A stretch of DNA of 64,000 nucleotides from an uncultured Azohydromonas sp. (GTDB lineage: Bacteria; Pseudomonadota; Gammaproteobacteria; Burkholderiales; Burkholderiaceae_C), in contig NZ_CALAOH010000255.1 in assembly GCF_937926365.1 (NCBI RefSeq), forward strand, positions 106,845 through 170,844. Direction: 5' to 3'. Below the pieces are notes generated by a model. The model was given only the letters and a program-made list of their open reading frames with translations. It searched no databases and was not told where the DNA came from. Positions 8,413-18,333 of this stretch are shown one piece after another; the stretch's first letter is position 1, and every line of letters begins with the position of its first letter. A program made the position numbers and the translations under genes.

Positions 8413-10146
8413 TCAGACGGCCTGGCGAGCCATCCGGGCTGCGAACCTTTCAGCCTGACCGGCATACGAGCCGCGCGCCGACTCCGGCAGGAAAACGTGA
8501 AGCAGGCAGCGCGCTCGGGACAGCCCCGCGTAGTGGAGCATCGACCGGCCGGCATCGCCCATGTCGTCAATGTCCATGGCAAGGACCACCATCCGCTCCA
8601 GCCCCTTGAATGCGTGCATGGTCGAGAACACCATGTCGCCCGCCGATGCCGACATGGCATCAACCAGCGGAACCCCCGCAATCTCCCTCACGTCGCCCAC
8701 CAGGGAGTTTTCACGCGTACGCGTCGAAAGCACCGCGATGTCCTGCGGGCGGACATCCTGTCGCAGCAGCCTTGCCACGGTGGCCTCCAGCTGCTGGCGG
8801 AACGTCTTCCGGTCACGGTAGTAGATGTTGTCGCATGGCGGGCCATCAGGCGCTTCCTCCAGTGCGAGGTCGATGCCCGAGACGATGGAGGCCTGCACCG
8901 CCACCTGACGCGTGTTCCTGCAGTTCTCGAACAGGTCGTCGAACGCTGGCTGTGCCTCTGCAAGACGCCTCTCGACCTGCTCCTGGACGTCAGATCCGTA
9001 GATGTTCTGGTACCGGTCGAAGAAGATGTGCCAGCAGCCGCGGTTGATGCCTGGCGCTCCGAGCAGCAGGTCGAACGCGTCGATGTTGTCTGGCGTCAGC
9101 AGGTCCTGCGCCTCGTCGATGACCAGCGCGTCCCAGGCCGGCAGTCCTGCTTCGAGAGCAGCATCCACGAACGTCCGCGGGAACGTTTCGGCATAGAGTT
9201 CCCTGGTTCCCGCGGCAGCGTCCAGGCGGTCCTGCATGCCTGCACGGCGGATGACTTCATGGAACAGGGAGTGGACATGGCGCACCTCGACCCGGCGGCC
9301 GCGCGGCTCGGCCGCCATGGCGGCTGCCAAGTGACGCGCCAGGAGCTGGTTGAAGCACAGGTACAGCACCCTTCGGCCCTCGGCAGAAAGCTGCATCGCG
9401 CGCTCGATGGCAATCACCGTCTTGCCCGTTCCGGCCTTGCCTCGCACGATGGTGCGGGGATTCGCAGCCATCCGGCGTGAGGCCCTGACCTGGTCGCGGG
9501 AAAGCTGCACGAGCCTGGACTCGACCCCGGTGAGGTAGCTTCCCAGGCTGAATGCCGAGTCCACGTCCGGACGAAGCAGCTGCCGGGCGCGCTGGATGTC
9601 CTGCCGCGTCGGCAGCCGGGGGGTGCGACCGTGCTTTTCCTGGAAGACCTTGGTCCAGTGACGCTGCAGCCGCCCGATGTAGTAACCAAGATGCAGGCGG
9701 AATTCACGACGGTCCAGCAGCACGGCCTGCTCGATCTCTGCACCTGTTGCCGTGAACGTCTCCATTGGCATGACGACGCCGAAGCCGAACAGGACGTCCT
9801 CGAAGCTGCTGTCGGCTGTCTCGAGTTCCTTGCAGACGGCGAACATCGTTCCCTTGGCCTGCGTCCACGGATCCTCACGCTTCGTGTATGAGGAACCCGC
9901 GGGGTCACCGAAGGTCCAGACTCCGCCGGCACAGGACACCTTGCCGCCCTTGACCTCAAGCGCGAAGAATCCCTTGGTCGACAGCACCACGATGTCGACC
10001 TCTCCCCAGATCTTCGTCTCGTGGCCATGGAGGCCCAGCGAATGCAGCACGATGCAGTCTGCATCGAGGTCACGCCCAAGCCGCTCATAGACGATGCGTT
10101 CCCCGTATGGACAGTCCTTGGGCTGCTCCGGAATGAGCGTCGCCAT
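8413..10146 (-). CDS. NERD nuclease domain fused to UvrD-like helicase
   Basis: This 577-residue protein joins an N-terminal NERD domain (about 1-120) to a superfamily 1 helicase. The NERD part keeps its nuclease-like residues: Glu49 and Asp51 in KIWGEVDIVV and Glu64/Lys66 in FALEVKGG. Walker A of the helicase is GKAGTGKT (236-243), and motif II reads LVIDEAQDLL. A late motif TMHAFKGLE matches UvrD-type motif V. NERD domains are related to restriction-endonuclease-like folds and are often fused to helicases in defence islands. The start ATG 10146 lies one base after the stop of the DUF1998 gene, so the two are probably co-translated. It likely unwinds and possibly cuts invading DNA within this operon. 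Confidence 0.9.
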   Translation of the reverse strand: MATLIPEQPKDCPYGERIVYERLGRDLDADCIVLHSLGLHGHETKIWGEVDIVVLSTKGFFALEVKGGKVSCAGGVWTFGDPAGSSYTKREDPWTQAKGTMFAVCKELETADSSFEDVLFGFGVVMPMETFTATGAEIEQAVLLDRREFRLHLGYYIGRLQRHWTKVFQEKHGRTPRLPTRQDIQRARQLLRPDVDSAFSLGSYLTGVESRLVQLSRDQVRASRRMAANPRTIVRGKAGTGKTVIAIERAMQLSAEGRRVLYLCFNQLLARHLAAAMAAEPRGRRVEVRHVHSLFHEVIRRAGMQDRLDAAAGTRELYAETFPRTFVDAALEAGLPAWDALVIDEAQDLLTPDNIDAFDLLLGAPGINRGCWHIFFDRYQNIYGSDVQEQVERRLAEAQPAFDDLFENCRNTRQVAVQASIVSGIDLALEEAPDGPPCDNIYYRDRKTFRQQLEATVARLLRQDVRPQDIAVLSTRTRENSLVGDVREIAGVPLVDAMSASAGDMVFSTMHAFKGLERMVVLAMDIDDMGDAGRSMLHYAGLSRARCLLHVFLPESARGSYAGQAERFAARMARQAV

Positions 10147-10149
10147 GTC

Positions 10150-12057
10150 TCAGTCCGCGTCATCCATGTCGAAGAAACCCCTCCATCCCGCCTGTGCTCC
10201 CTCTGCCGGCAGGCCGACCAGCATGGTGCGGTCCAGCTCGCGGTTGAACTTTTCACAGGCTGTCTCCGGCACGAGGAGGCAGCAGTGACAGGCGGCTCCG
10301 CTGACCCGTTCGCCAGACTGTGCAGGATCGGTTTCCAGGCACACAGGATCGCTGCCACACCATCTTGCGGCTTCGATCGTGCGCAGGATGATCTGCTCCA
10401 GCCGCTCTGGCTCCGCCAGCCGAACGAGGCCGCCAAGGCTGCCCTCGGAATCCGGTGAGCCCGTGTACACCAGCACGCCGCTCATGGCGGACATCGGCCC
10501 GCTGGCTTCACCGACATAGAGCCGTTCCCGCAGGGACGATGACGAGTAGCCGCAGTCGATGGATATCGTCCGTATGAGCGCGTGAGCGAAGGAGTGGATG
10601 AGCAGCAGCCGCGCCGTGATGCTGTAGTCGCGCGGATACCCTCGCTCGGCCGCGATGGCAGCCGACCGGCTGTCGAGGCACGCGACGCGGGAAAGAACCG
10701 CGGGATTGGCTGCAACCCAGGCGTCAATGGCTTCGTTGCGGAAGCGCAGGAAGATGCCCTCCCCGCGGATCTCGGCTGCAGGCAGCCAGCCGCGGGGAGC
10801 TTTCGACAGCGGTGCGACATGCCCATCCCGGATTGCACCCGCGATCCGTTCACTGCTGACCGGGTAGGGCTCGATCCTGCTGAAGCCTGCAAGCGCGCGC
10901 ACCTCACGCAGCCGCGAGACGGCGCCGACGAGATCGAACCACCGGGACAGCTCCCCCTCGGGCTCGTAGACCGAGTTGCAGAACTGCGGTACCACGCCTC
11001 CGACGATGGGGTCGTCCCTGTCGTGCGAGAGGGCCACGTACTCCTCGGCCCGCGAGCTCACCTCGGTACGCTGTCCCTGGATGCCCTCGATCCGCTGCTT
11101 CTCGCGAAACGCCATCAGCAGCGGTTCCACGGGCATGCCGTACGTCGTGGCGAGCCTGGTGAGCACGGGCATCACGGCTTCTGCGGGCATCCCCCCAAGT
11201 GACAGCCACTGCCCCTCGATGATCTGGAATGCACCCTCTGATGCAGGAGGAATGGACAGCGCGGAGGCCACCACGGCGAAGTGTGCATTCGACGCACCCC
11301 GCTGGATCACCCGGGGCGGTGCATCGCAGTCAGGCTGGCGGTCATGGAGCCACGGGCGCACGCCGCTGCACTTGACGCCCTTGAGACTGTCGGGCCGGAA
11401 TGCGTCGCCCAGGGACTCAACGGCCCGGCACGTCTTGCACCGGATATACAAGTCAGCCAGGGCAGCCGACCTTCCGCGCGAGCCAAGCTCGAGAGCAGGC
11501 CGTTCGCAGATGCCTCCGGCACGGTGCCTGTGAGCCCACCATTCCCAGGGGAACTCGTCCATGTGGCCCTTGCGGCACGCGATGACGAAGCGAACCGGGG
11601 TCGTCTGGACAGGCCTGGCGTGACCGGTACATTCAAGCTGCGCCCCGTCCGCCGAGAGCTGGAACGGATCCCCCTCCCTTCCCAGCCGGTGGCACTTGGG
11701 ACACTCGTGCCACGAGGGAAAGCGCACGGCCGGCAGCGCCTGTGCGGGATCCACCCGGCCGGGTTTGCCAGAGATGTCCTCCGTGGCGGGTGGCAGCCTG
11801 AAGTGGCTGACACCCAGTTGCGCCTGCAGCCGCGTCTCGTTGATCGTCAGCGACGGAAGCCGCGTCGCGTTATCCCAGTCCTCCAGCCCCATAGGCATGA
11901 AGGAACCCTTTTCCAGGTCAACGATCGCGCCGATGCCGTAGGTCGATACGAGCTGCGAGCGGCGCACCTTGCCCAGAGGCTCGACTCCGGAAAACGTTGT
12001 CGCGGCCTTTCCTGCAGCGCCGCCTGGCCGGAAGCCCCTTCTTGCCGTTGCCATCAT
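10150..12057 (-). CDS. DUF1998-containing DrmB-like protein
   Basis: The 635-residue product begins at ATG 12057, where ATGA overlaps the stop of the helicase gene upstream. The N-terminal part contains VRRSQLVSTYGIGAIVDL and a Cys pair, CPKCHR, typical of DrmB-family proteins. The C-terminal DUF1998 is seen in HSFAHALIRTISIDCGY, the glycine-rich block GVLVYTGSPDSEGSLGGL and the final Cys-rich GAACHCCLLVPETAC. In DISARM, DrmB forms a complex with the DrmA helicase, and the two genes are almost always adjacent, as here. The exact overlap of stop and start suggests stoichiometric production. I would call this DrmB with good confidence, while the surrounding set differs from textbook DISARM. Confidence 0.88.
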   Translation of the reverse strand: MMATARRGFRPGGAAGKAATTFSGVEPLGKVRRSQLVSTYGIGAIVDLEKGSFMPMGLEDWDNATRLPSLTINETRLQAQLGVSHFRLPPATEDISGKPGRVDPAQALPAVRFPSWHECPKCHRLGREGDPFQLSADGAQLECTGHARPVQTTPVRFVIACRKGHMDEFPWEWWAHRHRAGGICERPALELGSRGRSAALADLYIRCKTCRAVESLGDAFRPDSLKGVKCSGVRPWLHDRQPDCDAPPRVIQRGASNAHFAVVASALSIPPASEGAFQIIEGQWLSLGGMPAEAVMPVLTRLATTYGMPVEPLLMAFREKQRIEGIQGQRTEVSSRAEEYVALSHDRDDPIVGGVVPQFCNSVYEPEGELSRWFDLVGAVSRLREVRALAGFSRIEPYPVSSERIAGAIRDGHVAPLSKAPRGWLPAAEIRGEGIFLRFRNEAIDAWVAANPAVLSRVACLDSRSAAIAAERGYPRDYSITARLLLIHSFAHALIRTISIDCGYSSSSLRERLYVGEASGPMSAMSGVLVYTGSPDSEGSLGGLVRLAEPERLEQIILRTIEAARWCGSDPVCLETDPAQSGERVSGAACHCCLLVPETACEKFNRELDRTMLVGLPAEGAQAGWRGFFDMDDAD

Positions 12058-15000
12058 GTACTCCAGGTTCTGCGCGTGATCGTCTTCAGGACAAATGCGG
12101 TAGAGGGTTCCACTTCCCGCATCGAGTTGGGAGTGGGCCATGCGAGCGTGCTGCCAGTGCCGCCTGTCTCTGCAGCGCACATCAGGTGTGGCGCACTCGT
12201 TCCGAAGGGCGTCTTTTTCTCCCAGTAGACAAGGCGCTGGGTCGATGTCCTTGCCTCGCTGCTGCGGCGTGCCCACTCCGACACGATGGCCTCGAGTTCC
12301 GATGCGGCTTCTGCGGCTTCGCCGGCATCTGCAGCTGCCGCGACGCGGGCCCGTATGGTGGCCAGGAGATCCTGGACGGCAGGATCCCGGGGATCGAACC
12401 TGATGGCATCTTCATCGCCGGACAGCCCTGTGACGAGATGCCTGACAAGCGAGGCCAGGACGGCGTGGAGTGCCTTGTCCCGGGCCCGAGGCGCCCAAGG
12501 CGTGACGCTGGTGGCCTCGACGCTCCTGTAGAGGGCTCCGTGGTAGGCACGGAAGTGCTCGAAGTGGGACAGGTCGCGGGGGCGGCCGAAGTTGTAGAGC
12601 GTGATCACGAGACCCGGCAGGCCACGGCCGACACGGCTGCTGGCCTGGATGTACTCGGCCGTGGACTTGGGCTGCCCGTTGACCACCATCAGGCCCAGCC
12701 GGGGCACGTCCACGCCCACCGAGATCATGTTGGACGCCAGCACGGTGTCCCTGGGCTCCTCATGCTCGCACGGATCCTTCATGAAATCTGCCAGCGTTGC
12801 GGACAGTGCGTGAAGCAGCTCGGGAAGCTCACGGGACGAACGGCGGCTGCTCAGCTCGACCGGCAGCTGCTGCAGCTCGCGCATGGGCGTGCCGGTTCGG
12901 CTGGCGAGAAACTGCATCTGGCGGGGCACGTCATCCTGCATGAGGACGTAGGCACCGCCGAGCTCGCGCAGACTGTTGAAGTAGGCGACACAGCTCCAGT
13001 ACGGATCGACGGCGCCATCGTCATGCCTGCCCCCGTGCCGCAGGCCTGCCGCGGACTGCAGCAGGGCAGCGACCAGGGCCTGCAGCGCGAACTTCGGGCT
13101 TCGGCCCGCAGTCGGGACCCCGATGTACAGGCGATCCGGTCCGCTGTCGTCACGGACAGCGAAGAACGAGTCCCTGGCCTCGAATCCGGGAGGTGGAAAC
13201 TGCAGCACGGACCGGTCGAACAGCGAGCGCACCTGGGATGCCGCATGGCCGATCGTTGCGGTAGAGCCGATTACCTTGGGAGGAATGCCGTCCCGCGTGC
13301 AGAGGGTGTCCACCACGGTCTCGTACAGGCCCGCCATGGAGCCCAGCGGACCCGAGATAAGGTGAAGCTCGTCCTGGATGATCAGCCCGGGCGGTGTTCC
13401 TCCGTCCAGCCCGAAGATTCCGCGGATGGCGGTGCTGCGTGGAATCTGCGCGAACTTGTCGATCGTGCCGATGAGCAGTGATGGGGGCGTGTCGTAGATC
13501 GGCTCGTCGACCGTGAGCACGGGAAGCGGCCGGCCGCCGGATTCGCATCCGGCCTGGGCGCAGACGATGTCAATGCGCGGCAGGAGCGGGTCGGCCCTGT
13601 AGGCCGATCCCCGGAGCTCAGTCCCGCAGACGGGACACCGCAGCAGTTGGCGCGGTGTCGACTTGGGCTTCTGGTCCGCTTGCTCAAGTTCGATGGCCTC
13701 CCGCGCCTCTGCCATCTTGTTGGGCGTTGCGTTCTTTCCGACGTACAGGCCGAGCGAGATGCGCGCCGTTCCCAGCCGCGGATCCGACTCCCTCAGAAAG
13801 TCGCAGGCCGTGATGAGGGCCGCCGCCCGCTGGAACTGCTGCACCGTCAGGAGCCGCAGCGTGTAGCGCATGAGCACATCGACACCGCCGGTGGCACGCC
13901 GGGACTCGCTTGTCAGCCGCTGATGGAAGATCTGGAAGGCTGTAAGGCCGAGATACGCTTCCGTCTTGCCACCGCCCGTGGGAAACCAGAGAAGGTCCAT
14001 GCAGCGCCGGTCATCCAGCTTCGGATCGACCAGCCCCGGGATCACCAGCAGCATGAACGCAAGCTGGAAGGGGCGCCATGCCAGGGGACCGGCCTTCGCT
14101 CCACGAGCGGAAAAGCGGGCCTGCCTGTCCATTGCCGCATTGGCCAGGGCAAACGCGGTCCAGACGGCATCGTGCGTGCGCAGCATGTTCACGCCCGCGC
14201 GGATGCGTGCTGCGGCAAGCACGCATTTCTCGAAATTTTTCCCGGCGGCCTTCGCATGATTGCCGGTGAATCCAGCGGCACGAGGGTGCAGCTCTGACTC
14301 GATCCAGTGCTCGTAGCAGTCCGCGAAGGCAGCCAGTGCCTTCACCACGTCCCCGCGCGCGGACTCGCTTCCCAGATACGCCGCGTCGAAGGCATGGGGG
14401 TACTGGCGCCTGAACACGTCCAGTAGCTCGTGTCCGTCAGGGTCCGTTCCCTTGACGGACGACGCCGGCAGCCAGGTGGTGCGCACCTCGTCAACCGTGC
14501 TGCCCGGCTCGGCTGCCCACGTGGCTGCGACCCCATGGCCGACGGCGAACTCGCGGACATCCCGGTACAGCAGCGCGTTCGTCAGCGCGTCAGCGTCGTT
14601 CGCGTCGATGTTCGGCATTGGCCGAGGCTCGATGGCCGCTTCGTTTCCGAGCACGGCCCGGACCACGACCTCGGCCTGGAACATGCATCTCGCATCCCTC
14701 GGCCCCGACCTCTCGTCGTCAGGCTCCTCGTTGATCAGCGTCACCGTGAACACATGCTGTCCGGGTCCGACACGCCGCCGGACGTGTACCGAAAGCCGTG
14801 GATCGAGAACCGTTTGCCCCGAGTCGTCAGTGAACTCGCTGTACTTCTTCGTCGAGGACAGGCTCTCTGGCGGGAGGTGCAGCTGGTAGCCAAGCTGCCT
14901 TCGTTCCCAGGTCCGCCCTGGCCTGGGCGCCGCCCCGTCCTGGCCCCGCGCTGTCTCGCTTGGCTCTGCCGGTGATGCATCTGCCGGAGCCGCAGGCCCG

Positions 15001-15371
15001 GTTTCGCTCTCTCCGGATGGCCTGTCTGCCGAGGCATCCCGGGGCTCGTACCGTGCCGTGCTCCCGAGGCTTATCACCACGGTTGCGCCCGCCTTGACCG
15101 CGAAGCTGATGCCGATGGAGCAAGGCCGGATCGTCCTGTATCCCGGGATGGCCGTCTCTGGCGCCGATGCGGACTCGGGGTCGGCGCTGGTGCTGCCCGC
15201 TGCATCGAGGCCCGCTTCATCATCCTGGGCGTCCACCGGCGCGCCTCTTGGCCAGAGGATGCCTGTCAGATAGGTGTCGACTGGCGCCGAGTCGATTAAC
15301 TCGTCTGGCCGCAGTGGGCCGACGAGCAGTGAACTGGCCATCTGCACGAGCTCCGCCCGCGCCGCATCCAT
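12054..15371 (-). CDS. DrmA-like superfamily 2 helicase
   Basis: This is a large helicase of about 1105 residues from ATG 15371. A GTG at 15392 that overlaps the preceding gene is an alternative start; neither has a strong ribosome site. The first ~450 residues are family-specific, with an acidic, Pro/Ala-rich insert. Walker A is WFPTGGGKTEAYLGL (about 464-470), and motif II reads IIQDELHLISGPLGS, with DELH in place of DEAH. Late helicase motifs include NMISVGVDVPRLGLMVVNGQPK and IQASSRVGRG. This combination, and its fusion-like pairing with a DUF1998 gene, is characteristic of DrmA. In DISARM, DrmA-DrmB senses and translocates on phage DNA ends. Its neighbours suggest the same core biochemistry here. 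Confidence 0.88.
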   Translation of the reverse strand: MDAARAELVQMASSLLVGPLRPDELIDSAPVDTYLTGILWPRGAPVDAQDDEAGLDAAGSTSADPESASAPETAIPGYRTIRPCSIGISFAVKAGATVVISLGSTARYEPRDASADRPSGESETGPAAPADASPAEPSETARGQDGAAPRPGRTWERRQLGYQLHLPPESLSSTKKYSEFTDDSGQTVLDPRLSVHVRRRVGPGQHVFTVTLINEEPDDERSGPRDARCMFQAEVVVRAVLGNEAAIEPRPMPNIDANDADALTNALLYRDVREFAVGHGVAATWAAEPGSTVDEVRTTWLPASSVKGTDPDGHELLDVFRRQYPHAFDAAYLGSESARGDVVKALAAFADCYEHWIESELHPRAAGFTGNHAKAAGKNFEKCVLAAARIRAGVNMLRTHDAVWTAFALANAAMDRQARFSARGAKAGPLAWRPFQLAFMLLVIPGLVDPKLDDRRCMDLLWFPTGGGKTEAYLGLTAFQIFHQRLTSESRRATGGVDVLMRYTLRLLTVQQFQRAAALITACDFLRESDPRLGTARISLGLYVGKNATPNKMAEAREAIELEQADQKPKSTPRQLLRCPVCGTELRGSAYRADPLLPRIDIVCAQAGCESGGRPLPVLTVDEPIYDTPPSLLIGTIDKFAQIPRSTAIRGIFGLDGGTPPGLIIQDELHLISGPLGSMAGLYETVVDTLCTRDGIPPKVIGSTATIGHAASQVRSLFDRSVLQFPPPGFEARDSFFAVRDDSGPDRLYIGVPTAGRSPKFALQALVAALLQSAAGLRHGGRHDDGAVDPYWSCVAYFNSLRELGGAYVLMQDDVPRQMQFLASRTGTPMRELQQLPVELSSRRSSRELPELLHALSATLADFMKDPCEHEEPRDTVLASNMISVGVDVPRLGLMVVNGQPKSTAEYIQASSRVGRGLPGLVITLYNFGRPRDLSHFEHFRAYHGALYRSVEATSVTPWAPRARDKALHAVLASLVRHLVTGLSGDEDAIRFDPRDPAVQDLLATIRARVAAAADAGEAAEAASELEAIVSEWARRSSEARTSTQRLVYWEKKTPFGTSAPHLMCAAETGGTGSTLAWPTPNSMREVEPSTAFVLKTITRRTWST

Positions 15372-15381
15372 TGCCTGGGTA

Positions 15382-17556
15382 TCAGCTGCCACGAGACTTT
15401 CCCATCTTGAAGTCGCCCGTTCCAAGGAGCGATATTCCCAGCCACAGGCCGCTGGAGCGCCAGGGTTCCGGGACCGAATCCACAACGTCTTCGGTCACGC
15501 CGAGCGTGATGATTTCCGAGATGCGGAGGTTGTAGATGACGCCTGGCAAGTAGTGGTACTTGTCCCAGAGAAGGCGCAGCAGGTCCATCGTTACCTGCGC
15601 ACTGGTACGGCCAAGAAGCGGTTCGCTTCCGTCCCCGGTCTGCAGGCGGATGTCGTACCGGACATCGCGCGCTTTGGCTGATGCGTCAGGGCCGGAGACT
15701 TTCCGGAGTACCACCTTGTGCCCGCGCCATGCAGCCGCGTTTGATGCCAGGTTCCTCTGCAGCATTTCAACCGCTGCAGCATCACCGTGGACCGCCGTGT
15801 CGACAAGGCTGACCGGATCGATGTCTCCCGGCAGCCCTATCTGGAAGTTGACCATCCCTCCCCACGAGACATGCCGCGTACGACTGGAAGAGGCTTGCCA
15901 CTGGTAGGGCGCCCTGTAGATGCAGGTCGAAGGAAGACGTCCGAGCTGGGTGGCGGCTCTTGTCACTGCGACGAAGCCGACACGCGCCTCCTCCAGCGGG
16001 TCGTCGCATGTCTCGCCCTCGTCCTTCCCCTCAAGAAGGGCGACGTTGTCGAACTCCATGCCCTTTGCCTGATGGATCGTCGTGACGACGACCTTCGCTT
16101 CGTCGTGATCCTGGTCTTCGGGAAAGGAGTCAGGCCATGCGAGGCGTTCACGCAGCACGTGCATGTCGAGCGCAGAAGCGCCATCGGAGGAGCCACTGGC
16201 CAGCGAGAGCCTGCGCCAGGCGAGGTCAGCCGGTGGCACGGGGATGGACTGCACGCCATCGCCTGCTTCCTGCACTGCACGTGCATGGACGGCGTTGAAC
16301 GTCCCACGGGTGATGGTCCTGGGCTTGAACCGTGAAAGCAGCAGTGCAATCCAGGGCGGAGCATATGGAACGTTGCCTGCCAGCCGCAGGTGCACCTGCA
16401 CGGGCGGGCTCTCGATGCCGTCACCCAGCAGCATCTTCGCTACCCTTGCGGCTTCCCCGTTCGTGCGGGTCAGGACTGCCAGCGATCCTTCAGGCAGCCG
16501 GGTCAGCCAAGCGGGGCCAAGCCTTGAGTCTGCAGGTGAGGTCGGCAGGTTGTCGAGGAAGCGCCTCATTCCGGCAAGCTTCTTGGCTGGCTCCAGATTC
16601 CGGCGTTCCAGGATCCGCCGCAGACCGGCTGCCATGTCAGCCAGCTTCTTCGTGGCGCGATGGTTGGTGGAAAGCTCAACCTGACGCAGGCTGGAACCCA
16701 TGCGGGTCTGCAGCTCCTGCCATGGGTCCAGATTCGTCAGCTGTCCGCTGCTGCGGGCCGCGAACCCGTAGATGGACTGTGCGGGGTCGCCGAGTACGGT
16801 AAACCCGATCTTCCGTTGCGTGTCAGAGAGGCGGGAAAGCAGCGTGTTCACCATCCCGGCCCGCACGCCAGGCAGATCCTGGAACTCGTCCACCACCACG
16901 TGCCTGATGATGGAAAGCCGGTCCAGGACAGCCGTCTGCGTCTCGTCGGCGAGAGCCGCCGTCGCAAGGGAGATGTTCTCGTCGTGGGAGTTCCGGAGCA
17001 GGTCGGAAGCGGGGGCGCCGTTCTGGCGCAGAAGGCGGAACGCCCACGAATCGAATGTCCGGATTGCCAGATGCCGCAGGTCCTCGACAAGCGCGGCGTC
17101 GACCAGCTGCAGTCCCTCGATGCGCCGTGTCAGTGTCGCGACGGCACTTCGCGAGAAGCTCAGGACGAGGATCTGCGCTGGCTGGAGCCCCTGGCGGAGA
17201 AGATGCACGAGCCGCATTGCAGCGACCTGCGTCTTTCCAGCACCCGGACCTGCGACCACAAGAAGCCGCTCATCCCATCCCGCCCCGATGACGGCCGCCT
17301 GCTCGGGATCCGGGGTAAAGCCCGTTCCGGTGGCAGGACCGCGTGCATCCTGCCCGGCGCTGCCAACATCGCTGGATGCGGCCGGCAAGGTGCTGCCCTG
17401 GGCGATGGGTGAACCAGGGCGCAGCGATGGCTTCCCGTTTTCCTCCGGCCGATCCCGAAACTTGACGCCTGTCCTCTGCCGAGGCGAAGGCATGTCGGTA
17501 GGTCCGGTGTCGTCTCCGTCGTTATCCCCAGCACCGGAATACTGCTTCTTTTTCAC
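15382..17556 (-). CDS. UvrD/Rep-like helicase, first gene of the defence operon
   Basis: The 724-residue superfamily 1 helicase starts at ATG 17556. Residues 1 to about 78 are polar and probably disordered. The Q-motif-like FTPDPEQAAVIGA leads to Walker A AGPGAGKT (102-109), DEFQD marks motif II (223-227), and VVVTTIHQAKGMEFDNVALLEG is the usual motif V region. The C-terminal third, after GFVAVTRAATQLGR, has no family I recognise and may be a specificity domain. It is the promoter-proximal gene: downstream genes follow with gaps or overlaps of a few bases. Together with the NERD-UvrD protein the operon contains two distinct UvrD-type helicases, beyond the standard DISARM set. Confidence 0.9.
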   Translation of the reverse strand: MKKKQYSGAGDNDGDDTGPTDMPSPRQRTGVKFRDRPEENGKPSLRPGSPIAQGSTLPAASSDVGSAGQDARGPATGTGFTPDPEQAAVIGAGWDERLLVVAGPGAGKTQVAAMRLVHLLRQGLQPAQILVLSFSRSAVATLTRRIEGLQLVDAALVEDLRHLAIRTFDSWAFRLLRQNGAPASDLLRNSHDENISLATAALADETQTAVLDRLSIIRHVVVDEFQDLPGVRAGMVNTLLSRLSDTQRKIGFTVLGDPAQSIYGFAARSSGQLTNLDPWQELQTRMGSSLRQVELSTNHRATKKLADMAAGLRRILERRNLEPAKKLAGMRRFLDNLPTSPADSRLGPAWLTRLPEGSLAVLTRTNGEAARVAKMLLGDGIESPPVQVHLRLAGNVPYAPPWIALLLSRFKPRTITRGTFNAVHARAVQEAGDGVQSIPVPPADLAWRRLSLASGSSDGASALDMHVLRERLAWPDSFPEDQDHDEAKVVVTTIHQAKGMEFDNVALLEGKDEGETCDDPLEEARVGFVAVTRAATQLGRLPSTCIYRAPYQWQASSSRTRHVSWGGMVNFQIGLPGDIDPVSLVDTAVHGDAAAVEMLQRNLASNAAAWRGHKVVLRKVSGPDASAKARDVRYDIRLQTGDGSEPLLGRTSAQVTMDLLRLLWDKYHYLPGVIYNLRISEIITLGVTEDVVDSVPEPWRSSGLWLGISLLGTGDFKMGKSRGS

Positions 17557-17722
17557 GCATTACATTCTGCATCAAAATAATCGCTTTGCATGTTAAACAA
17601 TTTGGCCATGAAGGCAGAACAGAGGGCGGTGCGCGACGTCACTGCTGGCGGCCGCATGTTTCCTCCGCAGCCATCATCTATGGACTGTCTTCGGGTGCGC
17701 CACATGGGGCACCGCCAAATGG
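17557..17722 (-). promoter_or_regulatory. probable promoter region of the DISARM-like operon
   Basis: This short AT-rich stretch lies just upstream of the first operon gene. On the minus strand a TTGTTT near 17600 is followed at promoter-like distance by TTATTT, then a poly-A-rich run into the start codon. The match to sigma-70 consensus is only partial. No operator or palindrome is evident. Confidence 0.35.
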
Positions 17723-17938
17723 TTAGTGATGCTGTTGCCGCCGAGGCTGGACAGCGAGATTGACACCAAGGGCACCCTCATAGGCTTGCCGCTGGGCTTC
17801 GGCCTCGACTGGATCACTCCAGACGTAGCAGAGCGCCGCACTTGTCGTGAGCGCCGGTCCTGTCCGGGTGTCGCAGGTCACCATCCGGGCGTCGGCAGTT
17901 GCCAGGACATAGTAGGAAATTGGTCGAGCATCCTTCAC
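17723..17938 (-). CDS. hypothetical protein, 71 residues
   Basis: I place the start at GTG 17938 because AGGGAGG stands six to eight bases upstream; the frame stays open further upstream but without a ribosome site. The protein has no transmembrane segment or recognised motif. It contains a predicted beta-hairpin (PISYYVLATADARMVTCDTRT) followed by a helix and ends in a basic Arg/Gln/His tail. It lies 188 bp downstream of another small minus-strand gene and could be co-transcribed with it. Function unknown. Confidence 0.5.
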   Translation of the reverse strand: MKDARPISYYVLATADARMVTCDTRTGPALTTSAALCYVWSDPVEAEAQRQAYEGALGVNLAVQPRRQQHH

Positions 17939-18126
17939 ATATTCCCTCCCTGTCCGACTTGGTGGTTTACTGCACAACAACGTCCCATGTACCGGAAGAC
18001 GCATTGCTGCCAGCTTCCATGCACCCATGTGTACCGGCAGGGCGTAATGGACAGTCCCGCGCCGGGGACGGCACAGCCTGCGCTTTCCCCTCAGATAACC
18101 TGAAAGCCCAGGGACTGGACGCATGC

Positions 18127-18333
18127 TCACAGGGTTTCCAGTGCCCGAACGGCATCCTCCGGGGCAAGGAAGCCCGTGATTGGCGTCACCACCGACCGGC
18201 CATGCTTCCGAGGTGGATAGGTGACGCGTACAACCTGAACCCGCCCGGCTTCCACTCGCGTGCTGATGGTGTCGTCGTTGGTACGCTGGCGCGCAGCAAG
18301 GGTCGCATTACGCAGATCCATCAGGGTTGCCAT
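18127..18333 (-). CDS. hypothetical protein, 68 residues
   Basis: The start is ATG 18333 with AAGGAG at normal spacing; the longer upstream frame is rejected for that reason. The protein is basic, with a helical N-terminus (MDLRNATLAARQRTND) and a beta-rich second half (VQVVRVTYPPRKHG). No known family comes to mind. Size and basic character would suit a small regulatory or nucleic-acid-binding protein, but no HTH can be defended. Confidence 0.55.
   Translation of the reverse strand: MATLMDLRNATLAARQRTNDDTISTRVEAGRVQVVRVTYPPRKHGRSVVTPITGFLAPEDAVRALETL

Noticed and set aside
16366..16377. A seventh copy of the palindrome in the uvrD coding region
   Set aside because: The sequence matches only 10 of 12 positions and lies inside a gene away from any start; probably chance.
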